Origin: Mermis nigrescens
Lineage: Eukaryota > Nematoda > Enoplea > Mermithida > Mermithidae
Direction of reading: 5' to 3'
Assembly (NCBI GenBank): GCA_036768485.1
Contig: JAVLUZ010000157.1
Location: forward strand, 12,586,342-12,650,341
Length of the DNA stretch: 64,000 nt
Below are positions 30,656-43,285 of the stretch, one piece after another. Below the pieces are notes generated by a model that saw only the letters and a program-made list of their open reading frames with translations, did no database searches and was not told the DNA's origin. The translations under genes and the position numbers were made by a program. Each line of letters opens with the position of its first letter. The first letter of the stretch is position 1.

Positions 30656-31515
30656 ATCTTACAGCACAGGATATTTTATAGCACTGGGTATGGTGTATCA
30701 TGTCCCATCTTGTAGCATGGGGTATGTTATATCAAGCCCCATCTTGTAACACTGGGTAAGTTATATCACGTCCTATCTTATTGCATGGGGTATGTTATAT
30801 CACGTCCTATTGTAAATCATGGGGTATGTTATATCATGTCCCATTATATAGCATTGAATAAGTTGTATCACGTCCTATCTTATAGCGTCGGGTATGTTGT
30901 ATCATGTTCTATCTTATAGCATGGGGTCTGTTATATTACGTAAGTTTTATTTGTCACATAAAACGAAAGCAGCTAAAACAAGTAGATATATTTCTTGAAA
31001 TGGCGGACGCAAATAAAATGAAGCAGAAATATAAACACAAAAAATAATGACTTAAAAATTATGCTGATCGCAAAATGTAACAGGGGGAGAAGGGCCGTGT
31101 GAATCAGCCCCCGACGAGTGAGACTTAAAAGTTAAAGTTTTCTGCAAGTAGTTTCTCCAATTGAGTTAGGTTCTTTGCTAGTTTGACAATGGGTGGTAAC
31201 TTGTTTCACAAAAATGATGCACGATTTCCAAACCAAAATTTTCTGACATCAGTACGAGAATAGTATGTTATATTACGCCCTATCTTACAGCATTGGGTAT
31301 ATTATATCACATCCTATCTTGTAACACTGGGTATGTTATAGCATTGTGCTATCTTATAGCATAGGGTATGTTGTATCACGTCCTATCTTATAGCATTGGG
31401 TATCGTAAATTATGTCCCATCTTATAGCATTGGGAATCTTATATCACGTTTTATCTTATAGCACTGGGTATGTTATATCACGCCCTATCCTATAGCACAG
31501 GGTATAGTAACATTA
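30656..31515. repeat. Minisatellite, about 37-bp unit, split by a LINE
   Basis: Units of about 37 bp read TTATAGCATTGGGTATGT then TATATCACGTCCCATC, repeated about eight times at 30656-30940 and seven times at 31266-31515. The two blocks are one array split by the LINE tail at 30941-31265. Confidence 0.8.
30941..31265 (-). mobile_element. CR1/jockey-like LINE 3' fragment with 12-bp TSD
   Basis: On the minus strand a short frame encodes NRASFLWNKLPPIVKLA, the typical C-terminal block of CR1/jockey ORF2. The element ends at 30941 with a tail of the form GTGACAAATAAAACTTA. The flanks share TGTTATATTACG (30929-30940 and 31266-31277). This variant differs from the TATATCACG of other array units, so it supports a true target duplication. 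It is severely 5'-truncated, with about 325 bp remaining. Confidence 0.75.
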
Positions 31516-31714
31516 TACAAACGAGGCACAGTATAACATATACGTCCTTTAAGATAGGAGACGGCCCCGAAATCGCCTATACTTAAAACGTGGGGACATA
31601 GTCTGCTTCACTACTGTGTAGGGCGAATGGCTGTGATTGGTCGATTCTGAATATCGCTACGGATCCTTCCACCGGTAGGCCGACTTCGGGCCAAAATGTC
31701 AGCCCACCAACAAC

Positions 31715-31836
<122 letters not shown>

Positions 31837-33123
31837 TAGCAAAGAAAAATGCTCCGATGGAACAAGAAAGATTGTGGATTATTAAGGATGTGAAAGGACG
31901 GGACTAGGAAAAATCTATCTAAAGTCGCAAAATCTGTTAAAAATCAGGCTATCTCTAAGCAACGCAAAAAATCGAAGTATATTCTGCGGCCTCTAAAAAA
32001 TTGTCTTTTTTAAATAATGTTCGAAGTTTCAGATAAGAGTGTATAAACGAAATCTATCAAGGTTACTTCTTTAAATTGCTGGCACCTGATTGATAGAAAA
32101 CTAAGTGGTATTGTATTTAAAGTTGTTCTAATTTGTTATAAGCATTATAGCAAGCAAAGCAGGGGCCGATTGATTAGTGCACACAATCCTTACGGCCATG
32201 CTAGTCTATCTACATTTAGTCTGTTTCAAGTCAACTTACGCGTTTCCTACTGTTTTTAACCAACCATGTCTCCAATCGTCTTCGATATTTGCTATTTCAT
32301 TCAATTGGCTTAGAAAGACTGTTAGTTTACTCAATATCATTTGCCATAGCTACTGCATAGCTAACGTGCTGCTTTTTCAATCATTTTTATGGTTAAATAT
32401 TTATTTTAATCTGTTGGCCGCAAAATATACTTCGATTTTTTGCGTTGCTTAGAGAAAGTCTAATTTTTAGCAGATTTTGCGACTTTAAGTAGGTTTTCCT
32501 AGTCCCCTCCTTTTACATCCTTAATAATCCACAATTCCAGAGGATATTCATCTTTTTTTGTTCCATCGGAGCATTTTTCTTTGCTAGTACCCTACCTTTA
32601 ATTAATATGATTTGAGTACATCAGTCAGTAAACACATACAGTAACATGCCACAATAATGACAGCAGTCCAAGAACACGGGAAACAATATTGTTCTTAACA
32701 TCAGCATTATCCTTTTCAAACAAGACAACCTTACATTATTTTAACAGATCAAAGTTTTTCAGCATTAACACGCAAATATCCAGTGTAAGGAACACGAACG
32801 CTCAGATTTGGAAGTAAAATAAATTTGTAGTATAAACTACATTTTAACAACAAATGATTAGATACAAACTTTACACAACTACTAGGTGTAGAGAAACTAA
32901 CAGTCAGATTCTCAATTCTGATTTTACGTAGAACATTTTGAAAAAAAATTAAGCTTCTGCAAGGTTCTAGAACAAGAGTTAATATGCAGTGTAAACTTTA
33001 CACAACCACAGAGTTTAAAGAAAATTTCAGTCGGATTCGTAATTCTAATATTACTCTGATATTACGATCAGCATTTATGAAAAATTTTCTCCGCAATGGC
33101 CCAGGACAAATAAAAATCAGATG

Positions 33124-34416
33124 TGTAAACGTAGACTCAAGTTACGTTCACTTCGCTTACTTAACCCGAATCTGAAGCTTATGCGCTCACACGGGGTTCT
33201 CGCCCTGTTTAGGGGGTCGATCACCAGCCGGCGACTCAGGGGTAAGCGACCCGGCCTGTTCAAGGAAGCCCGGCCCTCTGCGCACGCACCTGAGTGAAAC
33301 TTACTTGCTTAACCCCCTTGAGATTAAGTACCTAATTACGGTAAGTTCCTCGGAAACCTTACTGAGGGCTCAAAAAGATTATTATCTAACTTATTTTGGA
33401 CCGAATTCCGGTGCTTGAAAATATTGAGGGTTCCTATGTATGGTTAGCACAAAGGACAGAATTCAATAGCACGGAAATTCAACTGAGCCCAGCATCGTTA
33501 ATTAAATAATTAATTTTTACAATATTTTTTGGACAGAAAAATTATGAAGCAATTAAAAAGCGACAGCATGGAGGATACATGCTGCCAACCGTCGTGTTAC
33601 GCTAATCGGGTTAAATCAAACAATGTAATTAAACAAGGGCACAAAGCCCTGCCAAAGGCATACAACTGATGCCAATTGGCACAAACACGATTGATTAAAA
33701 ACAAAGCGCACGGCGAAAAAGAAGCGTGCACACTACGCTGGAACTGGAAAACTAACAGAACAGACGTGTTCTGCAGCCAAAGCGAGATAAAAAGGCACCT
33801 ACGGAGTCAGCTCACGTACGGCGACGAAAAGAAAAAAAGACACGCTAAGCACGGAAGCTGGCGGAGAGGCTCTCAGGCTTAAAAACTGATTGTGAATTGA
33901 AAAATCCTAAAGTGCCGTCAAAACTGCGTCCGCTCGCAGTTTTGACTGACGCGGAAAAAAGAGGCGTAACAACACGATTAAAGAGATATGAAATGGATCT
34001 ATGAATACGACAATAGCCCTATGGGCAATAGCTTATGGTAAAGGTATATACAAACGAGACAGGCACAAATATGAGACACACATATGATATTTTAACACAC
34101 GTAAGATATGATAACACATATACCAATTCGTACTCTAGTCGCATTAAGCCCGAGTGCCCATTTTCCTATCCCGGATTTTGATTGAAAATATGTGTGGGAA
34201 AGGAACGAAAAATATGATAATTTTTAAAGGAAGGTGGTCCCGGGCGACTCGCTTAAGCGTTCCGCTTAACAGTCGTGTACGTGCGTATGGAACTTGAGCA
34301 CAAGAATGTACATCTGGGGCAATCAGTCGTATATGCGTAGGTTTATCGTAACGCAAAACAAACGGAAATTCGAGTTGATCCAAAGCAGCGAAAGGGCGTG
34401 TAGAGGGATCTCTACA
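33124..34416. mobile_element. Solo LTR (1293 bp)
   Basis: Starts TGTAAACGTAG and ends GATCTCTACA, giving TG..CA termini. It is flanked by GATG at 33120-33123 and 34417-34420, and CAGATG reads on both sides if two terminal bases are counted. It is more GC-rich than the surrounding arm, has no credible ORF, and interrupts an otherwise continuous foldback arm. The parent family (gypsy or BEL) cannot be told without an internal region. Confidence 0.7.
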
Positions 34417-35210
34417 GATGTAAACCACTTTACATCACTCTTGAGTGCAAACAAACTGGCGTATCACATATGGTTTCTGGTTCATTTTTAGACTTGACAT
34501 TATGTCTTGACTCATAACCCAGAACTTGGCAGAAAAAAACAAGACAGAAACATGTTTAACTCCCCCAATTTTTTTAACTTTACACCACCCGAAAAAGCTA
34601 AATATTTATGTAAACAAACGCAATTTGCTGTGACGCGTACCCATAAGGAAGTACTTTATTTTTATCCTATTCGACCTCTCCAGACTTCTGAACACAGAAA
34701 GTGGCGAACAAAAATATGGACAAACACGTATTTTTAACTGTCCACCACATTGTAAACGTTAAAAATCTGGACCTAACGCCCCATTGAGCGTAAATAAATT
34801 CGGTTTGGGCCGGTTTGTAGCCCTTAGATTGTAGTACGTTTGTTTGTGCCAAACTTATGTTCCGCAAAATATTTGATATGATTTACCAATCAAAATACGA
34901 AAAAACCTGTTTTTTCGCCCATTTTACTCCTCAGATTTCGAAATTTTCACCCCCATAAACAACTCTATATTACGTTTTTTTGAACGCGGTTTGCTTCGTC
35001 GTGTAGCCCTTAAAAGTTACTTTATTTTTATTCATTTAATTTATCTCAACTCATAACCGAAAAAAGTGGCAGAGAAATCTTGGACAAAATCTGTTTTTTA
35101 CTTATCCACTAGAGTGTAAAGTTTAAACCCCTGGTACTGTGTGTTGATTGTAGAAAAGTTTAAAGGTCAGATTTGTTATTCTGACCTCACAGAGAACATT
35201 TAAAAAAAAT

Positions 35211-36138
35211 CATCATCCACGACGCTCTGGGCGGAAAAAATGTTTCCAGTGTAAAGTTTTACACCTGCACTAATAACGCAATATTGATTGTAAAGAAACA
35301 AAATAAATTTTGACGTGTAGAGCTTAAGACGAGGCACATTTTAAGGGTAGTTACCACGTTCTGTCTACTAAGTGGAGAATATGACAGGAAAAAATATTTT
35401 CTTGTCCCAGACTCTTTACAATAAACCGCCTCTAAATTCTAAAATATTAATTTTTTTAAAAAAATATAAAAGTTTCCCCTAGATTTTATAATCGTCTACC
35501 TTTTGGAAGCAATCAGACTGCATGGAATGTAAAACTGAGTTAGATATGCTCGTGCACATGAAAACAGTAAAAAACCGTCTAATTTACACTTCTGTGCAAC
35601 AACCAATGAGTGTAAAGAAATTTTAAGACCAGATTCGTAACCTACTAATTAGGGAGAACATTTTTAAAGAAATTCATCATCCACGACGCTCTAAGCGGAA
35701 AAAATTTTTTCAGCGTAAAGTTCACACCTGCACTAATAACGCAATATTGATTGTAAAGAAACAAAATAAATTTTAACGTGTAGCGCTTAAGACGAGGCAC
35801 ATTTTAAAGGTACTTACCACGTTCTTATTACTAAGTGGAGAATATGGCAGGGAAAAAATATTTTTTGTCCCAGACTCTTTTACAATACAATAAACCGCCT
35901 CTAAATTCAAAAATATTACTTATAAAAAAATAAAAAAGTCTCCCCTGGATTTTCTAACCGTCTACTTTCTGAAACCAATCAGACTGCATGGAATGTAAAA
36001 CTGAGTTAGATATGCTCGGCCACATGAAAACAGTAAAAAACCGTTTAATTTACACTCCTGTGCAACAACCAATGAGTGTAAAGAGATTTTAAGACCAGAT
36101 TCGTAACCTGCTAATTAGAGAAAACATTTTTAAAAAAA
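35211..36138. repeat. 464-bp tandem duplication
   Basis: CATCATCCACGACGCTCT occurs at 35211 and 35675. The following words repeat in the same order: CGGAAAAAAT, GTGTAGAGCTTAAGACGAGG against GTGTAGCGCTTAAGACGAGG, TAAGTGGAGAATATG, AATAAACCGCCTCTAAATTC. Divergence is low, so the duplication is younger than the foldback arm it lies in. Confidence 0.8.
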
Positions 36139-36175
36139 TTGACCCTCCGCAAATCATTTGAAGTTTTGGTGGAAA

Positions 36176-36280
36176 CTTTACACACTCACCACGCGCTCGG
36201 TATTGAGTGTAAACAAAAACAAAAAAAGTTTTTTTTTCTTTTGTTTACACTCAATACCAGCGCGTGTGATGTGTAAAGTT
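36176..36280. repeat. Hairpin with about 42-bp arms
   Basis: Left arm TTTACACACTCACCACGCGC then TCGGTATTGAGTGTAAAC. The right arm is its near-perfect inverse, GTTTACACTCAATACC then AGCGCGTGTGATGTGTAAA. They are separated by an A/T-homopolymer loop of about 20 bp. Confidence 0.85.
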
Positions 36281-36543
36281 TTTTTCTAAGTTTAAGTTTT
36301 TTTCTAAGTTTTTTCTAAGTTTGTCTAAAGTTTTTATCTACCTTTTAAATAAAACGCACCTCTAGATGTGTACAATATATATACGACGATAGGTATCGAA
36401 AACAGTCAACGTGGTCGGAGAATCGGGTTAGTCGGAGAATTGAGACGGACGGAGAAACGGGACTATCAGCGAATCGGACGCTTCGTGCTTTTAAATGTAG
36501 TTTTTATAATGATCGGTATACGTGTAAAAAAGAGGGGTTGGGG

Positions 36544-37598
36544 CAGTGGCGGATCTATGATTTTCTTAAGGCGGGTGGTAGGTGTCCCAACTTTTCCAAA
36601 AACAGTCAATAATAGGTCCAAAAATTTGCCCTTAACGCATGAAATAGCATTTTTTCGGTGTTTTACATTGTATAGTTTTACATTAAACCACTTTTGACGC
36701 CAAATTTTTTCTTAAAATTTTAAAATTTTAGACAATTTTGTGCAAAAAATCATTAAATTCCTTTGACTTTAACAAAAATCTGGCGCAAAGCGCCGAACTA
36801 GTTTGTGAAATTAAGGCGGATAGACGTCTAGAAGCATGATATACTGCTTGATTTCCCGTATTTTCAGCATTTGATGCGTAACATGGAAATTTTTGATTGA
36901 AGATAGAATAAAACCGCAAAAATAGCTGTTTTTGCTGTTAAGTGTGTTTTGAGACCTACATTAACAGAAAATGGCTTCCAGGCAGTGTTTTTTACAAAGT
37001 CCGACCAGTACATGTACAAAGAAGGTCCCTAAAAGTCTTTGTACATTTTGTACACATAAATTTTTGGGTACTGTGGTAAAAACAGAGTTGTTCGACCTTC
37101 GGTAGTGTATTTTGGCTAATTCGTTTCATGAGGGCAAAAATCACTAAGAATCGTCTTAAATTGGCGCGAAGCGCTGAAAAATTTGAATTCTTCCTTTCGA
37201 ATGCGATTTCTGCTATTATAAAGATATATAGGACACACATCTACTCATTTCGGCGCGAAGCCCCCAAAATTTTAGCGAATTTCCTTTTTTGCAATTCTTT
37301 GTCTTCCCAAAAGTCTTTGTACATGTAGAAGACCGGTCCCGAAAAGTCTTTGTACATCGCGAAAAATCTTTGCCGAATACAAAAAAACGTGATTCCAGGT
37401 CGCCAAGAAAGAAAATAAATGCCAGCAATAGGTAGTAGTCCGGCGCGCAGCGTCGGAAAAAAATTGAGAAATTCATGGTCACTGACGACCAAAAATCATT
37501 GCAAATAGCTTATCCATTCTTTATCTCCCCAAATGATTTTTGGCCAAATGGGGGGGGGGCTGCGGCCGCCCCCTCGCCCCCTCTAAATTCACTCCTTG
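36544..37598 (-). mobile_element. hAT-like MITE (about 1.05 kb), reverse copy
   Basis: Starts CAGTGGCGGATCTATGATTT, and its interior is the reverse complement of the element at 47030-47972, including paired ATGTACAAAGACTTTT segments and GCGC hairpins. The right end is degenerate (TCTAAATTCACTCCTTG). The flanks are GGTTGGGG and TTGGGGGA, suggestive of a degraded 8-bp duplication. It is non-coding. Confidence 0.65.
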
Positions 37599-38030
37599 TT
37601 GGGGGACCATATACCAGTTAAGTGTTCGTCCAATCAAAGTCAGAAAATTGTTAGACCCCCGGATTTTTGGAAAAAAAATCAGAACGGTTTTGACCATTTT
37701 TGGTGTACTTTGGCCGTTTTTGTCCCAAAATTATTGTTTATCTGCCCTCGTTCCTGTCCAGAGAAACGGCTGGGGACCCTCACTAAAAAATTTCAAGCCG
37801 TTATATGTGTATTACGGTCGGAGAATAGGGACCGTCGGAAGAAAACGGATTTTCGGGCATCTAAAAATAACTTTTTCATCATTAGACACAGAGCATGAAA
37901 ATTCTCGCCATTTGGACTCGCACGACAGTTTTAAAAAAGGAACATTTGGGGCGATCCCCGCTTCTCGATTGCGCTTCCAAAAAGCCAAATCTTCTATTTA
38001 ATATTCGACACCACTCCCTTTTTACGGTAA

Positions 38031-39645
38031 CGTCCCGGGTGACCGACAGTCCCGGGTGACCGACAGTCCCGAGTCACCGACAGTCCCGGGTGACCGACAG
38101 TCCCGGGTCACCGACAAACAGTATAAAAATAGATCTGTCAATCAAAAAATTCCCGAGTGACCGACAGTACCTACTGGCCGACTGTTCCGATGTGGCCGAC
38201 AGTCCCGGATGGCCGACTGTACTTCGGCGGCCGACAGTCCCGGTGGCCGACTGTACCGGGTGGCCGGCGTCCCGATTGGCCGATCCACCGCGCTTAAAGT
38301 CCCGGTGGCCGACACTATACCGAGTGATCGATAGATGGCATAAAGAATTCCCAAATGACCCGGGTTGATCCATGCTAATACGACGAATATATGTATGTAC
38401 GTACGTATGTATGTATGCGCGTACATTTTTCAATCGTACGTAATTTTTACATTCTCTAGAATAGCAAAAAAAGTTTTCACTGGCATAAATGTGAGTATAA
38501 ACTTATTACATGTAAATATATTGTAGTAAACCTATTAAATGTACATATTTAATATAAACTATCAAAAGTAAAAATTTTGGCATCAAAAGATTCATTTTTG
38601 TCACAATAAGTTTAAGTAGGATAGCACTAAACAATAAGTTTTGGCATAGGATAGCACTAATTTAGCTGCAATAGATAAAATTTAAATATTTTTGTAGGAT
38701 TTGTACTCAATAAATAAGTTTAAGTAGGATAGGTACAATAAGTTTAAGTAAGATAGTACTAAACAATAAGTTTAAGTACATAGGATAGCACCATACGTGG
38801 GCAGCAAGAAAATCGGGGAAGGGTGCGAGATTTTTTTGAAGGTCAAAAAATGGCCTTAAAAATGGCAAGGTATGGCGATAAAAAACACCATTTTTTCTGA
38901 TTACTTACCTAAGCACTATCCATTACATCAAAAAATTCCAGGAAAAAACGAAAAAATTTCAAAATTGAATTCTGGGGGGACGGATTTCAAAAGTTTTGTT
39001 TCTGGGGTGCATAACCCCCCCGAACCCCCCCACGCCCAGATGGATACAGCACTAATTTAGTTTAAGCAGGATACACTAAATGTTTAAGTGGTGATCAAAA
39101 TTAAACAATAAGTTTAAGTAGGATACGCCACAATAAGTTCAAGTAGGATAGTACCTTGCACATTACGCATCAAATACAATTTTTTACAAGATCATGGCCA
39201 AGTTAAATTTGCTATGAATTCATATGGAGAAATGTTATCGCATTGGTAAAACCATTTAGGCAGCATAAATAGGTATTAATTGAAAAAGCATTAATTCCGA
39301 AATCATTGGTCATTTAGGAATTTTTATGACAAACCTATTATTATACCACTTGTCGGTCACCCGGGACTGTCGGCCACCCGGTATAGTCGGCCACCCGGGA
39401 TCATCGTCAATTCGGGATAGTCGGCCACCCGGGACCGTCGGCCACCCGGTACAATCGGCCACTCGAGACTGTCGGCCACCCGGTATAGCCGGTTACCCGG
39501 GACTGTCGGCCAGACGGGAATTTTTTGATTGACAGATCGTACTTTTAACGCCATCGGTTCGGTCACCCGGGGACTCGCCGGTTACCCGGGACTGTCGGTC
39601 AACCGGGACTGTCGGTCACCCGGGACTGTCGGTCACCCGTGGCAC
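38031..39645. mobile_element. Foldback element with arms of 17-bp GC-rich repeats
   Basis: The left arm (38031-38370) is an array of TCCCGGGTGACCGACAG and variants. The right arm (39352-39645) is the inverse, CACCCGGGACTGTCGG. Both arms contain the linker AATTTTTTGATTGACAGATC in opposite orientation (about 38128-38150 and 39518-39537). The interior of about 980 bp is AT-rich, with repeated AATAAGTTTAAGTAGGATA words and a nested MITE. The right arm runs into an assembly gap, so its outer limit is unknown. The design parallels the element at 1258-2045. Confidence 0.7.
38792..39042. mobile_element. MITE, CCCC-rich family, copy 4
   Basis: Starts CATACGTGGGCAGCA and ends CCCACGCCCAGATG, with a core related to the other copies. 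The flanks are GATAGCAC (38784-38791) and GATACAGCAC, compatible with an 8-bp duplication that later gained two bases. Confidence 0.65.
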
Positions 39646-39745
39646 NNNNNNNNNNNNNNNNNNNNNNNNNNNNNNNNNNNNNNNNNNNNNNNNNNNNNNN
39701 NNNNNNNNNNNNNNNNNNNNNNNNNNNNNNNNNNNNNNNNNNNNN
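39646..39745. other. Assembly gap, 100 N
   Basis: Exactly 100 N, the conventional placeholder for a gap of unknown size. It falls at the end of a GC-rich foldback arm, a likely cause of assembly failure. Confidence 0.99.
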
Positions 39746-39903
39746 TCATAGGTGGGCAATGCCGTGCCACCTGCGCCACCGGGTGGCGCCAGAAGGCACT
39801 TCGGTACCTTCAGAACCCCAGCTGGGTGGCGCCAGAAAAACAGTTTTTGATTGGGGGGGGTAGAATTTTTTGACTCAAAAATTAAAAAGTGAGAAAATTA
39901 TAC

Positions 39904-41016
39904 AGCCAACTAACTAACCCGCCTACCAACCAACCAACCAACCAACCAACTAACCGGCCAACCAACCAACCAACTAGCCAACCAAACAACCAACCAACCA
40001 GCCAAACAGCCAACCAACTAGCCAACCAACCAACCAACCGACAAAAAACAACCAATAGCCAACCAACCAACCAGCCGACAAAAAACAACCAATAGCCAAC
40101 CAACCAACCAATTAGCCAACCAAACAACCAATCGACCAACTAGCCAAACAAACAACCGACTAACCGGCCAACCAACCAATCAATTAGCTACCCAACCAAC
40201 CAAATAGCCAACCAACCAACCAACCAACTTGTCAACCAAACAACCAACTAACCGGCCAACCAACCAACCAACCAGCTAACCGGCCAACCAACCAACCAAC
40301 TAGCCAACCAAATAACCAACCAACCAGCTGAACAGCCAACCAAAAAGCTAACCAACCAACCAACCAACCAACTATCCAACCAACCAACCAACTAACTATC
40401 CAACCAACCAACCAACTAGCCAACCAAACAACCAACCGGCCAACCAACCAATCAATTAGCTACCCAACCAACCAAGTAGCCAACCAAACAAACAACTAGC
40501 CGGCCAGCCAACCAACCAACCAACTAACTGGCCAACCAACCAACGAACTAGCCAACGAAACAACCAACCAACCGGCCAAACAACCAACCAACTAGCCAAC
40601 CAACCAAGCAACTAGCCAACCAATGAACCAACTAGCCAACCAACCAACCAACTAGCCAACCAAATAACCAACTAACCGGCCAAACAACCAACCAACTAGC
40701 CAACCAACCAACCAACTAGCCAACCAAGCAACCAACTAGCCAACCAAACAACCAACCGGCCAACCAACCACCCAACTAGCCAACCAACCACCCAACTAGC
40801 CAACCAACAAGCCAACCAACGAACCAACTAGCCAACCAAACAACCAACCAACCGGCCAAACAACCAACCAACCAGCCAACCAACCAACCAACTAGCCAAT
40901 CAACCAACCAACTAGCCAACCAAACAACCAACTAACCGGCCGACCAACCAAATAACTAGCCAACCAACCAACCAACTAGCCAACCAACCAACCGACTAGC
41001 CAACCGCTCAACCAAC
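39904..41016. repeat. CCAA/CCAACTAG array (1.1 kb)
   Basis: An imperfect array of CCAA tetramers with interspersed CTAGCCAACC and CCGGCCAACC higher-order words, continuous for about 1.1 kb. Open frames encoding Thr/Asn/Gln/Pro on + and Trp/Leu/Gly/Val on - come from the repeat. Confidence 0.95.
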
Positions 41017-41159
41017 AACCACTCCTGGGCAAGGAGTTCAACCAGGTTCAACCGGGTATCAGCCAAAGCAGGTCCGGTACCAGCCGGAGGGTCCACCAGT
41101 TACACCCTGTTTTGTACAAAAACTTTTTAGGCGTTTTACAAGATGAGACGCAAAAGTGC

Positions 41160-42425
41160 AGCCAAAATCGGTTGCTGGGGTCCAAAAATAGGTTGCTAAG
41201 ATCCAAAAATCAGTTACTGGGCTCGAATATCGATCCCTGAAAGCTGAAAATCGATTGCCGGGGTCCAAAAATCAGTTGCTGGGCTTCAAAAATCGGTTGC
41301 TTGGGTTTAAAAATCGGTTGCTCGGGTCTGAAAATCGGTTGCTGGGGTCTACAAATCAGTTGCTATGGTCTGAAAATCAGTTGGTGGGATCCAAAAATCG
41401 GTTGATGGGGTCCTAATTCGGTTACTGGGCTACAAAATTGGTTGCTCGGGGTCTAAAATTGTTTGCTGGAGTCCAAAAATCGCTTGCTGGGGTCAACCAA
41501 TTTTTGGAACCTACCAACTGATTTTTAGACCCCAGCAACCGACATGTAGACACCAGCAACCGATTTTTAACGCCCCCATCCGATTATAGACCCTACCAAA
41601 CACACGTGTGCGTGGGGTGGTGGAGTTTGGGGGTATGCATCCCCAGAAGGCCGAATTCCCCCAGAAACCAAAATAACCCCCCCAGAATTTAAAATTTGTT
41701 GTTGTTTTTTTCCGCAATTTTTTGATGCTAATGGATAGCGCTCGATGGGAAACGTTGAAAAATGGTGTTTTTTGCCATACCACCACTTTTAAGACCATTT
41801 TTGACCTTTAAAAAATCTTGCACACACTCAACCCCCTTCTCCCCAGAATTTTGTTGCTGCCCACCTATGCCAGCAACCGATTTTTGGACCCCAGCAACCC
41901 ATTATTGGAGCCTACCAACTGATTTAGAACCCCAGAAACCAATTTTTAGACCACAGCGACCAATTTTTGGAGCCCATTACCCGATTTAGGACCACATCAA
42001 CCGATTTAGGACCACATCAACCGATTTTTGGAGCCCACCAACTGGTTTTAAGACCCCAGCAATCGATTTTAGGACCACTTTAACTGAGTTTTGGAGTTAA
42101 CTGATTTAGGACCTCAGCAACAAATTTTTACACCCCACAAACAGAATTTTTGAGCCCACCAACAGATTCAGGACCCCCAGCAACCGATTTTCGGAGCCAA
42201 GAACTGATTTTAAGACCCCAACAACCGATTTTCGGATCCCACTAACTGATTTTTTGACCCTAGCAATCGATTTTTAAACCTCAGCAACCGATTTTTGGAA
42301 TCCAGCAACCGATTTTTGGAATCCAGCAACCGATTTTTGGAATCCAGCAACCGATTTTTGGAGCTCAGCAATCATTTTTCAGATTCCGACAACCGATTTT
42401 TAAATCCCGGCAACCAAATCGGTTA
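41160..42425. repeat. Inverted minisatellite, AATCGGTTGCTGGGGTCC unit
   Basis: From 41160 to about 41500, units of 25-30 bp read AAAAATCGGTTGCTGGGGTC. From about 41505 to 42425 the same unit occurs in the opposite orientation, CCCCAGCAACCGATTTTTGG. The array is therefore head to head, with the switch near 41500. A MITE interrupts the right arm (41601-41869). Confidence 0.85.
41601..41869. mobile_element. MITE, CCCC-rich family, copy 5
   Basis: Starts CACACGTGTGCGTGGGG and ends CCCACCTATG. The core GATGGGAAACGTTGAAAAAT matches the 12748-13018 copy. A clean duplication cannot be read because both flanks are minisatellite units. Confidence 0.7.
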
Positions 42426-42649
42426 CTGGGCTCTCTAAAAATCGGTACGTTAGTAATGCATAATTTAGAGATTATATTCAAGTAAGTAATGACTAATTTA
42501 GAGAAAATAAAAATTCGTCAGATCGAAATAAAACACTTGATGTATTTTTGTGATCTTCTACACATCGGTGTATTAAAAATACATACTTGTCTGTCCACCT
42601 GTTTTATGTGTAAATAAGCGCTAGTCTTTTATACATACATTACTTGTTA

Positions 42650-43285
42650 TTGATGTTTAGGCCGCGCTGAATTCTGCCAATTTTCGTAATGCATAATTGC
42701 GTTTCAAAAAGGTGAAATCTCAAATTTTTCCGGCGCTTTGCGCCGAATTGATTTAATGTTATTACTGGTTATTGATGCTTAAGCCGCGCCAAATTTGGAC
42801 AATTTTCGTAATGCAAAATTGCGTTTCATGAAGGTCAAATTTGAAAATTTTCCGCTGAATTCGGACAATTTTTGTAAAATGCAAAATTGCGTTTCAAAAC
42901 TCAAAATTTTCAGCGCTTCGCACCGAATTGATTTAATTTTATAACTCGCGATTGATGCTTAAGCCGCACCAAATTTGGGCAATTTTATAATGCAAGATTG
43001 CGTTTCACAAAAGTTAGATTTCAAAATTTTCCGGCGCTCTGCGTCGAATTGATTTTTGTTATTGATGCTTAAGCCGCACCAAATTTGGACAATTTTTGTG
43101 ATGCAAAATTGCGTTTCACTAAGGTTAAATTTCAAAATTTTCCTACATTTCGCGCCGAATTCGGACAATTTTTGTAGTGCGAAATCGCGTTTCAGAAAGG
43201 TAAAATGTCTAAATTTTTCCAGCGCTTCGCGCCGAATTGATTTAATTTTATTATTTGTTATTGATGTTTAGGTTGCGCTGAATTT
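42650..43285. repeat. Tandem array of 110-200 bp units with GCGC hairpins
   Basis: Units start TTGATGCTTAAGCCGCGCC, with landmarks at about 42653, 42773, 42953, 43063 and 43262. They contain GGACAATTTTCGTAATGC, AAAATTGCGTTTCA and a CCGGCGCTTTGCGCCG-type hairpin followed by AATTGATTTAATTTTATT. Unit length varies by internal duplication. Confidence 0.8.

Noticed and set aside
33676..33882. 68-codon basic open frame
   Set aside because: Lies in the solo LTR, with no splice sites or recognisable family.
38074..38433. Open frames rich in Gly/Arg/Pro on both strands
   Set aside because: They follow the 17-bp GC-rich repeat unit of the foldback arm.
39882..40447. Trp/Leu/Gly-rich (minus) and Thr/Asn/Gln-rich (plus) open frames
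   Set aside because: They come from the CCAA tandem array, not from a gene.
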